Part shown: piece by piece, positions 1 to 11,339 of the stretch
How positions within the stretch are numbered: position 1 is the stretch's first letter
Layout: each line of letters opens with the position of its first letter
Source: Rhizobium cauense
GTDB taxonomy: Bacteria > Pseudomonadota > Alphaproteobacteria > Rhizobiales > Rhizobiaceae
DNA length: 64,000 nt
Assembly: GCF_019511525.1 (NCBI RefSeq)
Contig: NZ_JAEUAT010000003.1
Span: 434,001 to 498,000 of the forward strand
Direction: 5' to 3'
Notes under the pieces: model-generated
Seen by the model: only the letters and a program-made list of their open reading frames with translations
Told to the model about the DNA's origin: nothing
The model's database searches: none
Position numbers and translations under genes: made by a program

Positions 1-468
1 CAGGAAGATCTTGGGCTCCCGCACGATCGCGCGGCCAATCGCCACGCGCTGACGTTGGCCACCCGAAAGCATGCCGGGCTTCTGTTGCAGGCGCTGATCC
101 AGGTGAAGAATGCGCGCGGCATGCTCCACCTTGGCCTTCAGCTTCTGTTCTTCCATCTTTTCCACACGCAGCGGGAAGGCGATGTTTTCGAACACCGACA
201 TGTGCGGATAGAGCGCATAGGACTGGAACACCATTGCAATGCCGCGCTTGACCGGAGGCAGATCGTTGACCCTGAGACCATCGATGACGATGTCGCCTGA
301 AGTCGTGGCATCGAGACCGGCTATCATGCGCAACAGCGTGGACTTGCCACAGCCAGATGGACCAACAAAGACCACGAACTCACCGTTCCTGACCTCAAGT
401 TGAACACCCTTGAGCACTTCGAAGTCGCCGTAAGACTTCTGAACCTTGTTGAGAAGAAGCTGTCCCAA
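1..468 (-). CDS. Sugar ABC transporter ATP-binding protein (5' part, cut by window edge)
   Basis: Open frame of about 156 residues running off the left edge. It shows Walker A (GPSGCGKST), a Q-loop region ([11 protein letters not shown]) and the ABC signature ([14 protein letters not shown]); Walker B would lie beyond the edge. This order and the sequence fit the MalK/UgpC class that energises carbohydrate importers in the cytoplasm. I place the start at a TTG because GGAGA sits 6-7 bases before it and the protein then begins in the usual way for the family ([13 protein letters not shown]). An in-frame ATG at 504 is possible but has no clear ribosome site. It is the last visible gene of the minus-strand operon that begins near 4729. 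Confidence 0.9.
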   Translation of the reverse strand, partial: MGQLLLNKVQKSYGDFEVLKGVQLEVRNGEFVVFVGPSGCGKSTLLRMIAGLDATTSGDIVIDGLRVNDLPPVKRGIAMVFQSYALYPHMSVFENIAFPLRVEKMEEQKLKAKVEHAARILHLDQRLQQKPGMLSGGQRQRVAIGRAIVREPKIFL

Positions 469-554
469 AACCTGTCTCCGGTCGCCACCACTGCGGCACT
501 GCATGCGATAGTAGAAGGGATCGCGGTTGTTGCGCCCGCGATCCCCACAAAGGC

Positions 555-1784
555 TTACTTGAACGCTTCGATCTCGCCGGCAGCCTTCTTGAGGGCATCA
601 GCCGGTTCGGCCTTGCCTGTCACGACGGACTGGACCATTTCGATAATCGAGTTCTGGAAACCCTTGTAGTCGGTGAAGAGCGGCTCGGGACCGCCGAAAG
701 CGATACCGTCGATGAACGGCTTCCACGAAGGATCGGCCTTGACGAACTCGTCAACCTTTGGCGACGGACGCAAAGGCGTCAGGCCCGCGCCACCCTGGAG
801 CTCGTACTCACCCTGTGGACCTGGCGAGGTGATGAACTTTGCGAATTCGATCGCCTTGTCCTCGACGCCAGTTCCCTTGAACACGGCCAGGCTGTCGGTG
901 ATCAGCAGAGTGCCTTCACCCTTTGCCGAAGGACCGAGCGGCAGCGCCGCGACACCCCAATTGATCTTGGTGTCCTTAAGACGGGCGGCGGCACCCGAAC
1001 CTGCCTGGATCATGCCAACCTTGCCGTCAAGGAAGATCGCACGAATTTCGTTCTGTTCGTAGGCGGTTGCGCCTTCGACGGAGTAAGGCGTGATGTCCTT
1101 ATAGGCCTGAAGTGCCGCAAGGACTTCGGGGCTGTCGATAACAATCTTGTCGCCGTCGATAACCTTGCCGTTGTTGGTGTAAACCCAATGCATGAACTGG
1201 TGCATCGTATTGTCGAAGGTCTTGGCCGGGAGGCCGTAGCCTGCAATGCCGGTCTTTTCCTTGATTGCCTTGGCGGCGGCAATTTCTTCAGCCCAGGTCT
1301 TTGGCGGGGTTTCCGGGTCGAGACCAGCCTGCTTGAAGAGATCCTTGTTCCAGTAGAGAGCCTTGGTCGAGAAGGCGACCGGCACGCCCCACTGGGTGTC
1401 GTTGAAGGTCACCGTATCCACGATGTTCGGATAATAGCTCTTCTTTTCGTCCTCGGTCATCGGCACCGGAACGATGAGCTCGTTCTGGGCAAATTCCTTC
1501 AACGTGCGCGAACCCACATAGGCCATGCCAACAGGCGTGCCGGCAGCAGCAAGTGTGGTGGCCTTGTCTTGGCACTGTTCCCAGCCGACGACTTCGGGTG
1601 TCACCTTCCAACCTGGGTTCTTGCCTTCCCATTCCTTGATATACTTCTCGTGGATCGGATCGATCTTGTCGCCGCAATAGATCCAGCTGATTTCCTGGTC
1701 AGCGGCGTGTGCTGTCATGGCGCCGAGCGCGGTCGAGCCGAGCAGCGCAAGGGCCATCAGCCCCGTCTTGAATTGAATCGTCAC
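555..1784 (-). CDS. Extracellular solute-binding protein, family 1 (sugar ABC importer)
   Basis: A 409-residue periplasmic binding protein that captures the substrate for the permeases next to it. Residues 1-27 form a classical signal peptide (hydrophobic core [11 protein letters not shown], cleavage after AHA). The mature part has the family-1 layout, including a segment like [20 protein letters not shown] that is common in sugar binders. The start codon is GTG with GGGAGC upstream. It lies 32 bases after the permease gene and ahead of the ATPase gene. The substrate cannot be read from sequence; the dehydrogenase in the operon suggests a sugar, polyol or inositol-like compound. Confidence 0.9.
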   Translation of the reverse strand: MTIQFKTGLMALALLGSTALGAMTAHAADQEISWIYCGDKIDPIHEKYIKEWEGKNPGWKVTPEVVGWEQCQDKATTLAAAGTPVGMAYVGSRTLKEFAQNELIVPVPMTEDEKKSYYPNIVDTVTFNDTQWGVPVAFSTKALYWNKDLFKQAGLDPETPPKTWAEEIAAAKAIKEKTGIAGYGLPAKTFDNTMHQFMHWVYTNNGKVIDGDKIVIDSPEVLAALQAYKDITPYSVEGATAYEQNEIRAIFLDGKVGMIQAGSGAAARLKDTKINWGVAALPLGPSAKGEGTLLITDSLAVFKGTGVEDKAIEFAKFITSPGPQGEYELQGGAGLTPLRPSPKVDEFVKADPSWKPFIDGIAFGGPEPLFTDYKGFQNSIIEMVQSVVTGKAEPADALKKAAGEIEAFK

Positions 1785-1816
1785 GTAGTTGCTCCCGTTT
1801 TTCTCTGGTGGTTGAC

Positions 1817-2677
1817 TTACTGTTTCACCGCGCCAGCAGTCAGCCCGCTGACGAGATACCGTTGAAGGAAGAAAATCACGATCATGGCCGGCGCAATGCC
1901 GACGAAACTTGCAGCCATCAGCTCATTCCAGACCACTTCCTGGCGGCCGAAGTAGGCAAAAAGCCCAACCGGCAGCGGCGCATATTCGGTCTTGGAATTG
2001 AAGGTGAGAGCGAAAATGAACTGCTGGGCATACGAGCCGATGAAGGTAGTGATCGCAACCACCATAATCCCGGGCATGGCAATCGGCAGGATGACGCGGC
2101 GAAGCGTATAGAAATGGCTTGCCCCATCGACGAAGGCAGCCTCGTCCAATTCACGCGGAATGCGCATCATGTAGGTTCTGAGCAGCCAGATCGCCGACGG
2201 GATCAGGAAGGCAACGCCTGGTACCATGATTGCAAAGTAGGTATTCAGCAGGCCGAGCGACCGCATCAGACGGAAAAGCGGAATAAGCAGCACCGCCCCC
2301 GAAAACATGTTGACCGCCAGGAAGGCACCTAGCAACAATCCTGCACCTTTGAACTCGAACCGAGCGAACGCATAAGCGGCGGGTATGACAAGTACCAGGA
2401 CCACGGCCGTCACGACCGTCGAGATAAAGAACGAATTGAAGATGTAGCGCGCAAAGCCCGGCACGCTGATCCACATGGTCCGGTACGCCTCGAAAGAACC
2501 GTTTTCGGGAATGAACCGATAAGGCGAGGAGAAGAGCTGGCTGAGCGGCTTGAGCGAGACCAGGAAGCCCTCGACGAACGGCGCCAGTACAAAGGTCAGG
2601 AACACCAGTATCCCGGCATAGATGCCAACGATCTCATACCATTTATAGCGATTGATCAGCTGTGGGGGTTGTTTCAT
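1817..2677 (-). CDS. Sugar ABC transporter permease, MalG type
   Basis: A 286-residue inner-membrane protein with about six hydrophobic segments, the first at residues 15-38. The cytoplasmic EAA loop that docks on the ATPase is clear (EAAFVDGASHFYTLRRVILP, about residues 180-200). The C-terminus ends in the GLTAGAVK-type motif shared by MalG-like permeases. Its ATG overlaps the stop of the preceding permease gene as ATGA, so the two are probably translationally coupled. It forms the channel with the product of 2674-3558. Confidence 0.92.
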   Translation of the reverse strand: MKQPPQLINRYKWYEIVGIYAGILVFLTFVLAPFVEGFLVSLKPLSQLFSSPYRFIPENGSFEAYRTMWISVPGFARYIFNSFFISTVVTAVVLVLVIPAAYAFARFEFKGAGLLLGAFLAVNMFSGAVLLIPLFRLMRSLGLLNTYFAIMVPGVAFLIPSAIWLLRTYMMRIPRELDEAAFVDGASHFYTLRRVILPIAMPGIMVVAITTFIGSYAQQFIFALTFNSKTEYAPLPVGLFAYFGRQEVVWNELMAASFVGIAPAMIVIFFLQRYLVSGLTAGAVKQ

Positions 2678-3558
2678 CGCTTGCCTCCAGAAGCCACGCG
2701 GCTGGTCAGACGGAAGTAGCAGACGCAGAAGATCGACAGGAAGATGCAGATCAACACGGCACGCGCAGCACCCTCGCCATATTTGTTCGAGCCTATCGCG
2801 GTGCGGTAGGTATCAATGATCATCGTCGTCGTTTCACCGCTCGGGCCGCCGCGCGTCAGGATCCAGATGATATCGAACGAGTTGAATGTCGCGATCAGTG
2901 AAAGCATCGACATCGTGATCATCGAAGGGACGATCAACGGCAAGGTGATGCGTCGAAAGCGATAGAAGCGTCCGGCCCCATCGGTCCAGGCAGCCTCGTA
3001 TAGGTCCTGTGGGATAGCCTGCATGGCCGCGAGCATATAGAGCGTCACCAGCGGAACACCGATCCAGACGTCTGTGATGATCGTCGCCCAGAACGCCGTT
3101 GACCCCTGAGCAAGAAAAGCAACCGGCGCGTCCACGAAGCCAAAGCGCTGAAGCATGCCGGAAATCATCCCGAACTGGCCGTTGTACATCCAGCCCCACA
3201 TGAAAATTCCAATAGCCATCGGGACGATCCAAGGCGGCATCGTCAGCACCCGGAAGAGTGCTCGCCCGGGAACCGCAGAGTTCAGCATCGTCGCGCCGAA
3301 GACGCCGATGATCATCTTTATGGAGACGGAGAAGAACGTCCACACAAAGGTGCGGATGATGACTTCGGCGAAGGTCTCGTTGAATATCTTCTGGTAGTTC
3401 GCCCAGCCAACCCAGTTCGTCACCCTCTTCAGCGACGCGTCGGTGAAGGACAGGATGAACGTGTCGACCAGCGGATAGGCAACGATCACTGCGACGTAGA
3501 GGACTGCCGGAAGGAGAAGGATCCAGGCGAAGATGACTGCGTTGCGTTGGACGCCCAT
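2674..3558 (-). CDS. Sugar ABC transporter permease, MalF type
   Basis: A 294-residue inner-membrane permease with an N-terminal membrane segment at residues 8-30 and several more after it. The EAA loop reads EAAWTDGAGRFYRFRRITLP (about residues 190-210), followed by a late segment with the TRGGPSGETTT pattern typical of MalF/UgpA proteins. It starts 13 bases after the stop of the Gfo/Idh dehydrogenase gene and overlaps the next permease by four bases, so all belong to one transcript. Substrate unknown. Confidence 0.92.
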   Translation of the reverse strand: MGVQRNAVIFAWILLLPAVLYVAVIVAYPLVDTFILSFTDASLKRVTNWVGWANYQKIFNETFAEVIIRTFVWTFFSVSIKMIIGVFGATMLNSAVPGRALFRVLTMPPWIVPMAIGIFMWGWMYNGQFGMISGMLQRFGFVDAPVAFLAQGSTAFWATIITDVWIGVPLVTLYMLAAMQAIPQDLYEAAWTDGAGRFYRFRRITLPLIVPSMITMSMLSLIATFNSFDIIWILTRGGPSGETTTMIIDTYRTAIGSNKYGEGAARAVLICIFLSIFCVCYFRLTSRVASGGKR

Positions 3559-3571
3559 CTTGCCGTCCTCC

Positions 3572-4729
3572 TCAAGCCGCTCTTGCGTGTAGCGCCTCGT
3601 CGAACCTGTCCCACACCGGGCGCAGGTCGACGACCGCCTTCTTCATCCGCGCTTCGTCCATGGACAGCGCAAGGATACCGGCCTCAAGTGCATTGAGCGT
3701 CGAGACAGGAAGCTCGGTCCCGGTACGCACGCTTTCGAGAAGATCCGCGGCCATCTGTTCGTCAGCACCATAGTGCTGGGACAGTTCGGTCGCGACGTAC
3801 TTGTTCTCGACCACCTTCTTGCCGGTCAACTGCTCATGCACATCAAGATAACCGCGCACGAAGTCGCCTTCAGCCATCCCGCGCGAGCCCATGATGGCAA
3901 AGCGGCGGAACTGATCGGGGACGTTGAGGTTGGTATGGAAGTTCATGCCGACGCCGTTCGCATACTCGACGATCGCGACCTGGTAGTCGATGATGTCAGC
4001 GTCGCTGTCGAAAACCTTGTCGGAGCCCATCCAGCCACTCGGCTTGCGATGGAACAATTCGAGATCATTGATGCCTTCGCGCGCCGGATCGTTCACCGGC
4101 GTAAAGCTCTTGCGGCCGCCGAAACTCGCAACGCGTTCGGGACGCGCGCCGACGACGCCATTGTAGAGGTCGAGGTCGTGGCAGCACTTCTCGAGCATGA
4201 AACTGCCGGAATAGCGCTCGTAGCGGCGCCAGTCGCGCATGAAGAAGGCACCATGATAAGGCTCAATGTGCTCGGAGGCTTCGATCGAAACGATCTGGCC
4301 AAGCTTTCCCGCCGCCTGAATGGCACGCAGGTCCTTGTAGAGAGAGGAGTAGCGCAGCACGAGGCCAACCATGAGACGTTCGTGTCCGAACTTCGCCATC
4401 AGTCGCGCCAGCTCGATGCTCTCGCCAATGGTCGTGACAATCGGCTTCTCGCAGAAAACCTTCAGTCCGCTTTCAAGACCGAGGCGGATGTGGTCGAGAT
4501 GCATGTGGTTCGGAGAACCGATCATCAGCAGGTCGAGCTTTTCATTAGCGATCAGCTCTTCGGGGGAGGCATATGCGGTACCGGCGGATATGCCTTTCTC
4601 CAAAAGGCCAGGAAGGCCCGCAGGATCGGGATCGACATAACCGACGATCTCGAAGCTCTCATCGACAGACTTAAAGACGTAGCCAAGGTAGCCGAGCCGG
4701 AAACCGAGCCCGATAATTCCCACTTTCAT
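3572..4729 (-). CDS. Gfo/Idh/MocA family oxidoreductase
   Basis: A 385-residue NAD(P)-dependent dehydrogenase. The N-terminal Rossmann fold has a GLGFRLGYLG glycine motif near residues 7-16, and the conserved EKP of the family follows (FCEKPIVT, about residue 95). I chose the ATG at 4729 because the protein then starts directly with the nucleotide-binding strand (MKVGIIGLG) and GAGAA precedes it; the frame is open 23 codons further upstream. It is the first gene of the ABC operon, so it probably oxidises the imported sugar or polyol. The exact substrate is not predictable. Confidence 0.9.
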   Translation of the reverse strand: MKVGIIGLGFRLGYLGYVFKSVDESFEIVGYVDPDPAGLPGLLEKGISAGTAYASPEELIANEKLDLLMIGSPNHMHLDHIRLGLESGLKVFCEKPIVTTIGESIELARLMAKFGHERLMVGLVLRYSSLYKDLRAIQAAGKLGQIVSIEASEHIEPYHGAFFMRDWRRYERYSGSFMLEKCCHDLDLYNGVVGARPERVASFGGRKSFTPVNDPAREGINDLELFHRKPSGWMGSDKVFDSDADIIDYQVAIVEYANGVGMNFHTNLNVPDQFRRFAIMGSRGMAEGDFVRGYLDVHEQLTGKKVVENKYVATELSQHYGADEQMAADLLESVRTGTELPVSTLNALEAGILALSMDEARMKKAVVDLRPVWDRFDEALHARAA

Positions 4730-4990
4730 GCTATTCTCGTTCCCACTTACGTAATTTATTTTCGTCAAGTTGAGACAAAAATTCGAACCCGTCAACATGA
4801 ATCCCGAAAAAAGTTGGAACTATGAAATTGATTTTCATGTTCCGCAGTTTTTGGGAAAGTCCTAGGTGATATTTGTTATGCGAGTGGCGGCCCCGGTGCG
4901 CGTCCAACAACCCAGAAGTTTCGCTATCCATTATGACGAACGTACTGCGGTGAAAATTCGCCTTTCGCAAGCGCCGCTACTGCTCGAAGA

Positions 4991-7129
4991 TCAGCGGTTT
5001 CGTCGCTTCCCTTCAAGCAGGTCGAGGACCGAGTTCGCCGCATCGAGAACATTCGTACCCGGGCCGAACACGGCTGCGACGCCGTGTTCCATGAGGTACT
5101 CGTAGTCTTGCCGGGGAATGACGCCTCCAACGACGACAATCACGTCTTCTGCGCCCAGCGCCTTTAGCTCGTCCACGAGTTGGGGGGCTAGCGTCTTGTG
5201 CCCGGCAGCCAGTGAAGACATGCCAACGACATGCACCTTGCTGGCGACAGCAAGGCCCGCCGCTTCTTTTGGAGTTTGGAAGAGCGGTCCGGCAAGGACA
5301 TCGAATCCGATGTCGCCAAACGCGGAGGCGATCACCTTTGCGCCACGGTCGTGGCCATCTTGACCGAGCTTGGCGACCATCACCTTTGGCCTGTGGCCGA
5401 GGATCTTGCCAACATCTGTCATCCGGTTCTTCAACACGGCAAGTTCCGGCTCATCGCGGTAGGCGTGACCATAAACATCCTTGATGACCTCGGGTTCGGC
5501 CGCGTGGTCACCGAAGGCGCGGCGCATGGCATCTGACATCTCGCCAACTGTCGCGCGTGCGCGCGCAGCCTCGATGGCTGCTCCAAGAAGGTTTCCCTTA
5601 CCGCTGCTGGCGACTGCGGCAAGCGCTTCTAGCGCCGCTTGCACGGCAGTACTGTCACGTCGGCGCTTTGTCTCCTCGATCCGCTTGATCTGAGCGCTAC
5701 GCACTGCGGCATTGTCGATCGCCAGGATCTCGATCTCTTCCTCGGTTTCGAGCCGATACTTGTTTACTCCGACGATCACATCGTCGCCCTTGTCGACCGC
5801 CGCCTGGCGTCTCGTAGCCGCTTCTTCGATAAGCCGCTTTGGCAGCCCCTCATTGACGGCCTTTGTCATGCCACCGAGTGCCTCGACCTTCTCGATCAGC
5901 GCCCATGCATTGTCAGCAAGTTCCTTTGTCAAACTCTCCACATAGTAAGAGCCTGCAAGCGGATCGACGACTTTCGTGACACCGGTTTCATGCTGCAGGA
6001 TCAATTGTGTGTTGCGGGCTATGCGGGCCGAAAACTCGGTGGGCAAGGCGATCGCTTCGTCGAAGGAGTTCGTGTGAAGCGATTGTGTACCGCCCAGCAC
6101 TGCCGACATCGCCTCGAAGGCTGTCCGGACGATGTTGTTGTAGGGATCCTGTTCCTGCAGCGACACGCCCGAGGTCTGGCAATGTGTACGCAGCATCAAT
6201 GATGACGCCTTCTTGGGCTGAAACTCTTCCATGATACGCGTCCATAAGAAACGTGCTGCCCGCAGCTTGGCGGCCTCCATGAAGAAATTCATTCCTATCG
6301 CGAAAAAGAAGGAGAGGCGACCGGCGAAGTCGTCGACATCAAGGCCCTTGGCGAGTGCAGCCCGCACATATTCGCGCCCGTCTGCGAGTGTGAAGGCAAG
6401 CTCCTGCACCAGGGTCGCACCCGCCTCCTGCATATGATAGCCCGAGATCGAAATCGAGTTGAACCTCGGCATTTCCCTCGCCGTATATTCGATGATATCC
6501 GCAACAATCCGCATCGAGGGCTCGGGGGGATAGATGTAGGTATTGCGAACCATGAACTCCTTGAGAATGTCATTCTGTATGGTTCCGGAAAGGTGGGCAC
6601 GGGGAACTCCCTGTTCCTCACCGGCCACAATAAAACTTGCCAGAACGGGAATGACTGCGCCGTTCATCGTCATCGAGACCGAGACCTTCTCGAGCGGAAT
6701 TCCGTCGAACAGGATCTTCATGTCCTCGACGCTGTCGATTGCGACACCTGCTTTGCCAACGTCCCCGACGACGCGCGGATGATCACTGTCATAACCACGG
6801 TGCGTCGCAAGATCGAAAGCAACCGAGACACCCTGTTGACCGGCTGCAAGTGCCTTGCGGTAGAAGGCGTTTGAAGCTTCAGCAGTGGAGAAACCGGCAT
6901 ACTGGCGAATTGTCCAGGGGCGCCCAGCATACATTGTCGCGCGCGGGCCGCGGGTAAAGGGTGCAAAGCCGGGAAGCGAACCCAGGTGCTCGGCACCTGC
7001 TATATCAGCCTCCGTATAGAGCGGCTTGACGTCGATACCCTCGGGCGTGTTCCAGACAAGCGCATCGGGCGCAGCGCGCAGCTCTTTTTCAGCGAGTGCC
7101 TGCCAGTCACCAAGCGTCTTCTTCGTCAT
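4991..7129 (-). CDS. scpA: Methylmalonyl-CoA mutase, B12-dependent
   Basis: A 712-residue single-chain enzyme that interconverts (R)-methylmalonyl-CoA and succinyl-CoA, the last step of propionyl-CoA use. The N-terminal part is the substrate-binding barrel (for example [20 protein letters not shown] near residue 75). The C-terminal cobalamin-binding domain has the DGHDRG motif (DxHxxG) that places the lower axial histidine near residue 600. The start at 7129 is fixed by GGAGG five bases upstream; the frame is open about 60 codons further but without such a site. Length matches the homodimeric bacterial form. No epimerase or G-protein chaperone gene lies beside it, and I see no cobalamin riboswitch upstream. 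Confidence 0.96.
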   Translation of the reverse strand: MTKKTLGDWQALAEKELRAAPDALVWNTPEGIDVKPLYTEADIAGAEHLGSLPGFAPFTRGPRATMYAGRPWTIRQYAGFSTAEASNAFYRKALAAGQQGVSVAFDLATHRGYDSDHPRVVGDVGKAGVAIDSVEDMKILFDGIPLEKVSVSMTMNGAVIPVLASFIVAGEEQGVPRAHLSGTIQNDILKEFMVRNTYIYPPEPSMRIVADIIEYTAREMPRFNSISISGYHMQEAGATLVQELAFTLADGREYVRAALAKGLDVDDFAGRLSFFFAIGMNFFMEAAKLRAARFLWTRIMEEFQPKKASSLMLRTHCQTSGVSLQEQDPYNNIVRTAFEAMSAVLGGTQSLHTNSFDEAIALPTEFSARIARNTQLILQHETGVTKVVDPLAGSYYVESLTKELADNAWALIEKVEALGGMTKAVNEGLPKRLIEEAATRRQAAVDKGDDVIVGVNKYRLETEEEIEILAIDNAAVRSAQIKRIEETKRRRDSTAVQAALEALAAVASSGKGNLLGAAIEAARARATVGEMSDAMRRAFGDHAAEPEVIKDVYGHAYRDEPELAVLKNRMTDVGKILGHRPKVMVAKLGQDGHDRGAKVIASAFGDIGFDVLAGPLFQTPKEAAGLAVASKVHVVGMSSLAAGHKTLAPQLVDELKALGAEDVIVVVGGVIPRQDYEYLMEHGVAAVFGPGTNVLDAANSVLDLLEGKRRNR

Positions 7130-7305
7130 TTCATCCTCCGGCATTCTTCTTTTGCCGCAGGCTAGCACTGAAAGGGCACAGCGCGCGATAGACGGGACGG
7201 GATAATTTATGAAGGCAGTTTGGTGCTTGGAGGACCGGACGCGTTGACACTTCAACCCGCATGTTGGGTAATAGGTGCACCTGAGGCCGTTGTTGAGAGG
7301 CATAC

Positions 7306-8331
7306 ATGACACGTGGCGTCGTCTTGGTCGATCCGTTGCCGCGGATCGTTGATCTGATCATGGAACCCGACGTGCGCAATCGCCTTGAGCGGCTCGGAAG
7401 GGTAGTCATCTCAGAAGATCGCCCAATGCCTGCCGAACAGGTCGAGGAACTTCTTCCTGACACCGTATTGATCTTCGGCCAGACCGACATGCCGAGAGAG
7501 CGCTTGGACAGGGCGCGAAACTTGAAGGCAATCATCAATGTCGAGTCGAATTTTCTACCGAATGTCGACTACCAGACGTGTGTTGAGCGCGGGATTTGGG
7601 TGATCACTCCAGCAGCAGCGTTCGCCCCTCCGGTCGCAGAAGCCGCATTAGGCATGGCGCTTGACCTTGCGCGTGGGATTACACAGGCCGACAGCGAATT
7701 TCGGGCAGGCAATGAGCAATATGGCTTGGCGGGGAACAAAACAACGTTCCGCTTTGCCGGCGCGCCAATCGGCATCATCGGCTTCGGGGATCTGGGTCGC
7801 CAGTTCAGAGATCTCATCAGGCCATTCAAGAACTTCGTCCGCGTTTTTGATCCGTGGCTTCCAGCGGAGGTAATCACGAGGGCTGACTGCGCTCCTGCAA
7901 CACTGGAAGAATTGATGAGCGAGAGCCAGGTCATTTTCGTGTTCGCCAGCGTTACCAGTGACAATCAGGCGTTCATTGGCGCGCGCGAGTTTGCCTTGAT
8001 GAAGCGCGGGGCGGCGTTCCTCCTCATGAGCCGAGCTGCTGTCGTCGACTTTCCGGCCATGGTGAGGGCTGCCGAGACAGGTCATATCCTTGTTGCAACG
8101 GACGTTTTTCCAGAAGAACCGGTTGCCAGCGACGACCCTATCCGCTCGACGCCTGGCATTCTTCTCTCTGCCCACAGAACCGGGGGAACGCGCGACGCCT
8201 TTTATGCCCTCGGCGCCATGGCTGTCGCTGATGCCGAACTGATCATGAAGGGCTTGGCCCCACAACTTTGCAGAAGGGCCGATCCCATGACGGTCGGTCG
8301 ATTTCGCTCTAAGCCCGTTTCCGTTTCCTAG
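7306..8331 (+). CDS. D-isomer-specific 2-hydroxyacid dehydrogenase-like protein
   Basis: A 341-residue protein of the phosphoglycerate/2-hydroxyacid dehydrogenase superfamily. The NAD-binding glycine motif is [11 protein letters not shown] (about residue 155). The usual C-terminal catalytic region is present (ATDVFPEEP and a late SAHRTGG), though the normally conserved arginine segment reads [10 protein letters not shown]. It is divergent from scpA, with a 176-base gap holding both promoters. A reducing or oxidising role on a 2-keto/2-hydroxy acid is likely; the substrate is unknown. Confidence 0.85.
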   Translation: MTRGVVLVDPLPRIVDLIMEPDVRNRLERLGRVVISEDRPMPAEQVEELLPDTVLIFGQTDMPRERLDRARNLKAIINVESNFLPNVDYQTCVERGIWVITPAAAFAPPVAEAALGMALDLARGITQADSEFRAGNEQYGLAGNKTTFRFAGAPIGIIGFGDLGRQFRDLIRPFKNFVRVFDPWLPAEVITRADCAPATLEELMSESQVIFVFASVTSDNQAFIGAREFALMKRGAAFLLMSRAAVVDFPAMVRAAETGHILVATDVFPEEPVASDDPIRSTPGILLSAHRTGGTRDAFYALGAMAVADAELIMKGLAPQLCRRADPMTVGRFRSKPVSVS

Positions 8332-8471
8332 GATCCGCAACAGACGGAGCGCTCAGGTGTCAGACCACCTTCGGTAGCTATCCAACGTATTCCTGCATAG
8401 GCGACGGTGACACATCGGCCTTTCCCGCCTCGATGCTGACCAAAGCCGGGCAGGCTCCCTGGGGACCACAT

Positions 8472-9701
8472 TCAAGCCTCTTTAAGGGACGTTGAAGCAG
8501 CGGTCTGTGTGATGCTGCCATCAAACAACCGATCGACGATCATGTGGCCGATGGGCATGGCGGAGGTCGCTGCGGGGGATGGGGCATTGCACACGTGCAG
8601 CATTCGATCAGTCTGCTTGAAGAGAAAGTCATGAACCAGGCTTCCATCGGCCATGACCGCCTGCGCGCGAATGCCGGCCTGCGGGTTTTGCAGATGATCA
8701 ATTGTCAATGATGGACAATATTTCCGGCACTCACGTAGATAGGTTCGCCGTGACAGGGAGTTCGCAAACTCGGATAGGCCTGACCGCCAGTTCTTGCGCG
8801 CCATCTTCCAGAAACCGGGAAACGTTGCCATGCTGCTAACGTCCGCCGGTGCGACGCTACCCTTCTCATAACCTTCTCTCGCAAACCCAAGCACCGCGTT
8901 CGGACCCACAGTCATGCCGCCGTCTATCGTTCGCGTCAGGTGAATGCCAAGGAACGGCAGGTCGGGATCCGGAATTGGATAGATCAGACGCTGTGTGACC
9001 TTCGCCATGGATTGAGGCAGTCGGTAGTATTCGCCCCGAAACGGTACGATACGATGATCAATCTTCAAGCCAGCCATCAAAGCTACACGGTCGGACTGCA
9101 GGCCCGCACACGCCACCAGTCTGCGAGCCTCGACAACCCCGGTCGCGCATTCGACACGGACACCTTTTTCATGCTCGTGAATGGCCCTGGCGGCGGCACC
9201 ACTTCTAATTTCACCGCCTCGCTCCTCGACGGTTCGTGCCATGGCTCGACATACAACAGCGTAGTCAACGATACCTGTGGAATGAACAAGGAGCGCGCCG
9301 AGACCGGCAATATTGGGCTCGTCTGTTCTCAACTGCGCCGTCGTCAACCGCGTATATCCTATCCCGTTTTCTCCTGCCCTATGTTCCAACGCCTCCATGC
9401 CCTGCATTTCATCCTCGTTGGTCGCCACCAACAACTTTCCGCAGGTTTCAAAAGGGATCTGGTTCTTCATACAGAAGCGTTTCGTTGCCTCGGCGCCCTC
9501 GCGACACAGTTTTGCCTTTAGTGACCCCGGAGCGTAATAAATCCCGGCGTGGATGACGCCACTGTTGTGGCTCGTCTGGTGACTGGCAAGATCGGGTTCT
9601 TTCTCCAGGACGACGATGGTGGCGCCGGGTACCTTTTCCTGCAGCGCCATGGCGACCGCCATTCCGACGATCCCACCCCCTATGATGCAAAAGTCATACA
9701 T
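8472..9701 (-). CDS. lhgO: L-2-hydroxyglutarate oxidase, FAD-dependent
   Basis: A 409-residue flavoprotein. The N-terminal dinucleotide fold reads CIIGGGIVGMAVAMAL, followed by the family segment HQTSHNSGVIHAGIYYAPGS near residues 43-62. The C-terminus has the conserved AQAVMADGSLVHDF and NAPSPAATSAMPIG stretches. LhgO oxidises L-2-hydroxyglutarate to 2-oxoglutarate at the membrane, passing electrons to quinone. The neighbouring 2-hydroxyacid dehydrogenase and D-amino-acid dehydrogenase genes suggest a hydroxy/amino acid salvage group. Length and motifs are normal for the family. Confidence 0.93.
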   Translation of the reverse strand: MYDFCIIGGGIVGMAVAMALQEKVPGATIVVLEKEPDLASHQTSHNSGVIHAGIYYAPGSLKAKLCREGAEATKRFCMKNQIPFETCGKLLVATNEDEMQGMEALEHRAGENGIGYTRLTTAQLRTDEPNIAGLGALLVHSTGIVDYAVVCRAMARTVEERGGEIRSGAAARAIHEHEKGVRVECATGVVEARRLVACAGLQSDRVALMAGLKIDHRIVPFRGEYYRLPQSMAKVTQRLIYPIPDPDLPFLGIHLTRTIDGGMTVGPNAVLGFAREGYEKGSVAPADVSSMATFPGFWKMARKNWRSGLSEFANSLSRRTYLRECRKYCPSLTIDHLQNPQAGIRAQAVMADGSLVHDFLFKQTDRMLHVCNAPSPAATSAMPIGHMIVDRLFDGSITQTAASTSLKEA

Positions 9702-10090
9702 ACGACGCCCAACTCCAACCCCACATATGTCAAGCTAGCACTCGGAACCCTTTCCGTCCTGCATCTTAATGACGTAGGCGAACGCTCTGCCGCTAGCCAT
9801 AATCGCTGACCGGCTGCGGATCGGGTCAACAACCGCGTTGTCGACGCATCATCAGCTTCGGAGTAGCGGGACGAGTGAAAGACAGCCGGTGCGATCTGAA
9901 AGCTGCAAGCTTGCTGCCGCTGTTGTTGGTTTTCATGAAACGAAGGGCAAATAGACCATCCTGAGGCACGACCTGAGACTTGGAGCCTGGCCGTATCGCC
10001 GATATCATCTACCACAAAAGTTGCGCCCCGATATCGTTACTTCTACCTCCGATACCAATTCGATCCGGCATCTTTCTCCTGGAGTTTGTG
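9702..10090. other. Intergenic region between lhgO and the dadA-like gene
   Basis: About 390 bases between divergent genes, with no credible coding frame. It should hold the promoters of both genes. No clear operator or terminator was recognised. Confidence 0.5.
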
Positions 10091-11339
10091 ATGAAGATCA
10101 TCGTTCTTGGAGCTGGCGTTATCGGCGTCACGACCGCCTACTATCTTGCAAGGTCAGGACACGAGGTAACGGTATTCGAACGCCAGAGTGGCCCGGCGCT
10201 GGAGACAAGTTATGCCAACGCGGGCGAGATCTCTCCGGGATACGCGTCGCCCTGGGCGGCGCCGGGCATTCCTCGGAAGGCCATCAAATGGCTTTTCATG
10301 AAGCACGCGCCCCTGATCGTTCGGCCAACATTTGACCCTGCCACCTGGGCCTGGATGGCGGCGATGTTGCGCAACTGCACCTCAGCACGATACGCGATCA
10401 ACAAGACCCGCATGGCTTGCCGAATACAGCCGCGACTGTCTGATCGAGCTTCGCAGCGAGACCGCCATTCCCTACGACGAACAGACAAAAGGGACCCTGC
10501 AGCTCTTCCGCAACGAGGACCAGCTCGAGTCGATCACAAAGGACATTGAGGTTCTTGCCAGGGACGGCGTGCCGTTCGAAGTGCTCGACGCAACGCAATG
10601 TGTCACAGCCGAGCCAGGACTTGGGCCGGTGAAGCACAAGATCGTTGGTGGATTGCGGCTGCCCAACGACGAGACCGGGGACTGTTTCAAGTTCACAAAC
10701 GAACTCGCCAGGCGCGCCGAGTTGCTCGGCACACGTTTCACTTACGGAATTGACGTAAAAAGGCTGAGCATCGAAACCAGACGGATCACTGCAGTTGAAA
10801 CCTCGAAGGGCACATTCGACGGTGATGTCTTCGTCGCCGCTTTCGGCAGCTTCACTCCAATCTTGCTGAAGCCGCTTGGGCTGAAGGTCCCCATATATCC
10901 GGTGAAGGGATACTCAATCACGATCCCCATCGTCGATGAGAGCCGCGCGCCCATTTCTACGATTATGGATGAGACCTTCAAGATTGCTATCACCCGCCTC
11001 GGTGATCGCATACGAGTCGGCGGCATGGCCGAAATTTCCTGTTTTAACAGAGACTTGCCGATCAGTCGTAAAGCAACACTTGTGCATTCGGTTGAGGACC
11101 TGTTCGGCGGAGCAGGGGACCAAAGCAAGGCCCAGTTCTGGTGTGGGCTGCGCCCGATGACGCCCGACGGAACACCGATCATCGGCAAGACGGTCCTTGA
11201 TAATCTTTACGTCAACTCCGGGCACGGTACGCTTGGCTGGACAATGGCATGCGGTTCTGGTCGTTTGCTAACGGATCTCATTAACAAGACCAGGCCCCAG
11301 ATATCGACAGAAGGACTGGATCTCAGCCGCTATGGCTGA
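10091..11339 (+). pseudogene. dadA: D-amino-acid dehydrogenase, frame broken
   Basis: Two adjoining frames together make one DadA-like flavoprotein of about 415 residues. The first (from 10091, ATG after GGAG) carries the FAD fold [17 protein letters not shown] and the typical [18 protein letters not shown] segment, and runs to [10 protein letters not shown]. The second frame resumes as [13 protein letters not shown] and continues to the family C-terminus ([20 protein letters not shown]). The switch is at about 10415; compared with the usual RMVRLAEYS it looks like a 5-base deletion. DadA deaminates D-amino acids to keto acids. As written the gene would give a truncated protein; a sequencing error is the alternative. 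Confidence 0.85.

Noticed and set aside
1188..1865. Plus-strand frame opposite the binding-protein gene
   Set aside because: It is the antisense shadow of a well-supported sugar-binding protein gene in high-GC DNA.
7129..7312. Longer N-terminus for methylmalonyl-CoA mutase
   Set aside because: The extension overlaps the divergent gene's start, has unlike composition, and the GGAGG site fixes 7129.
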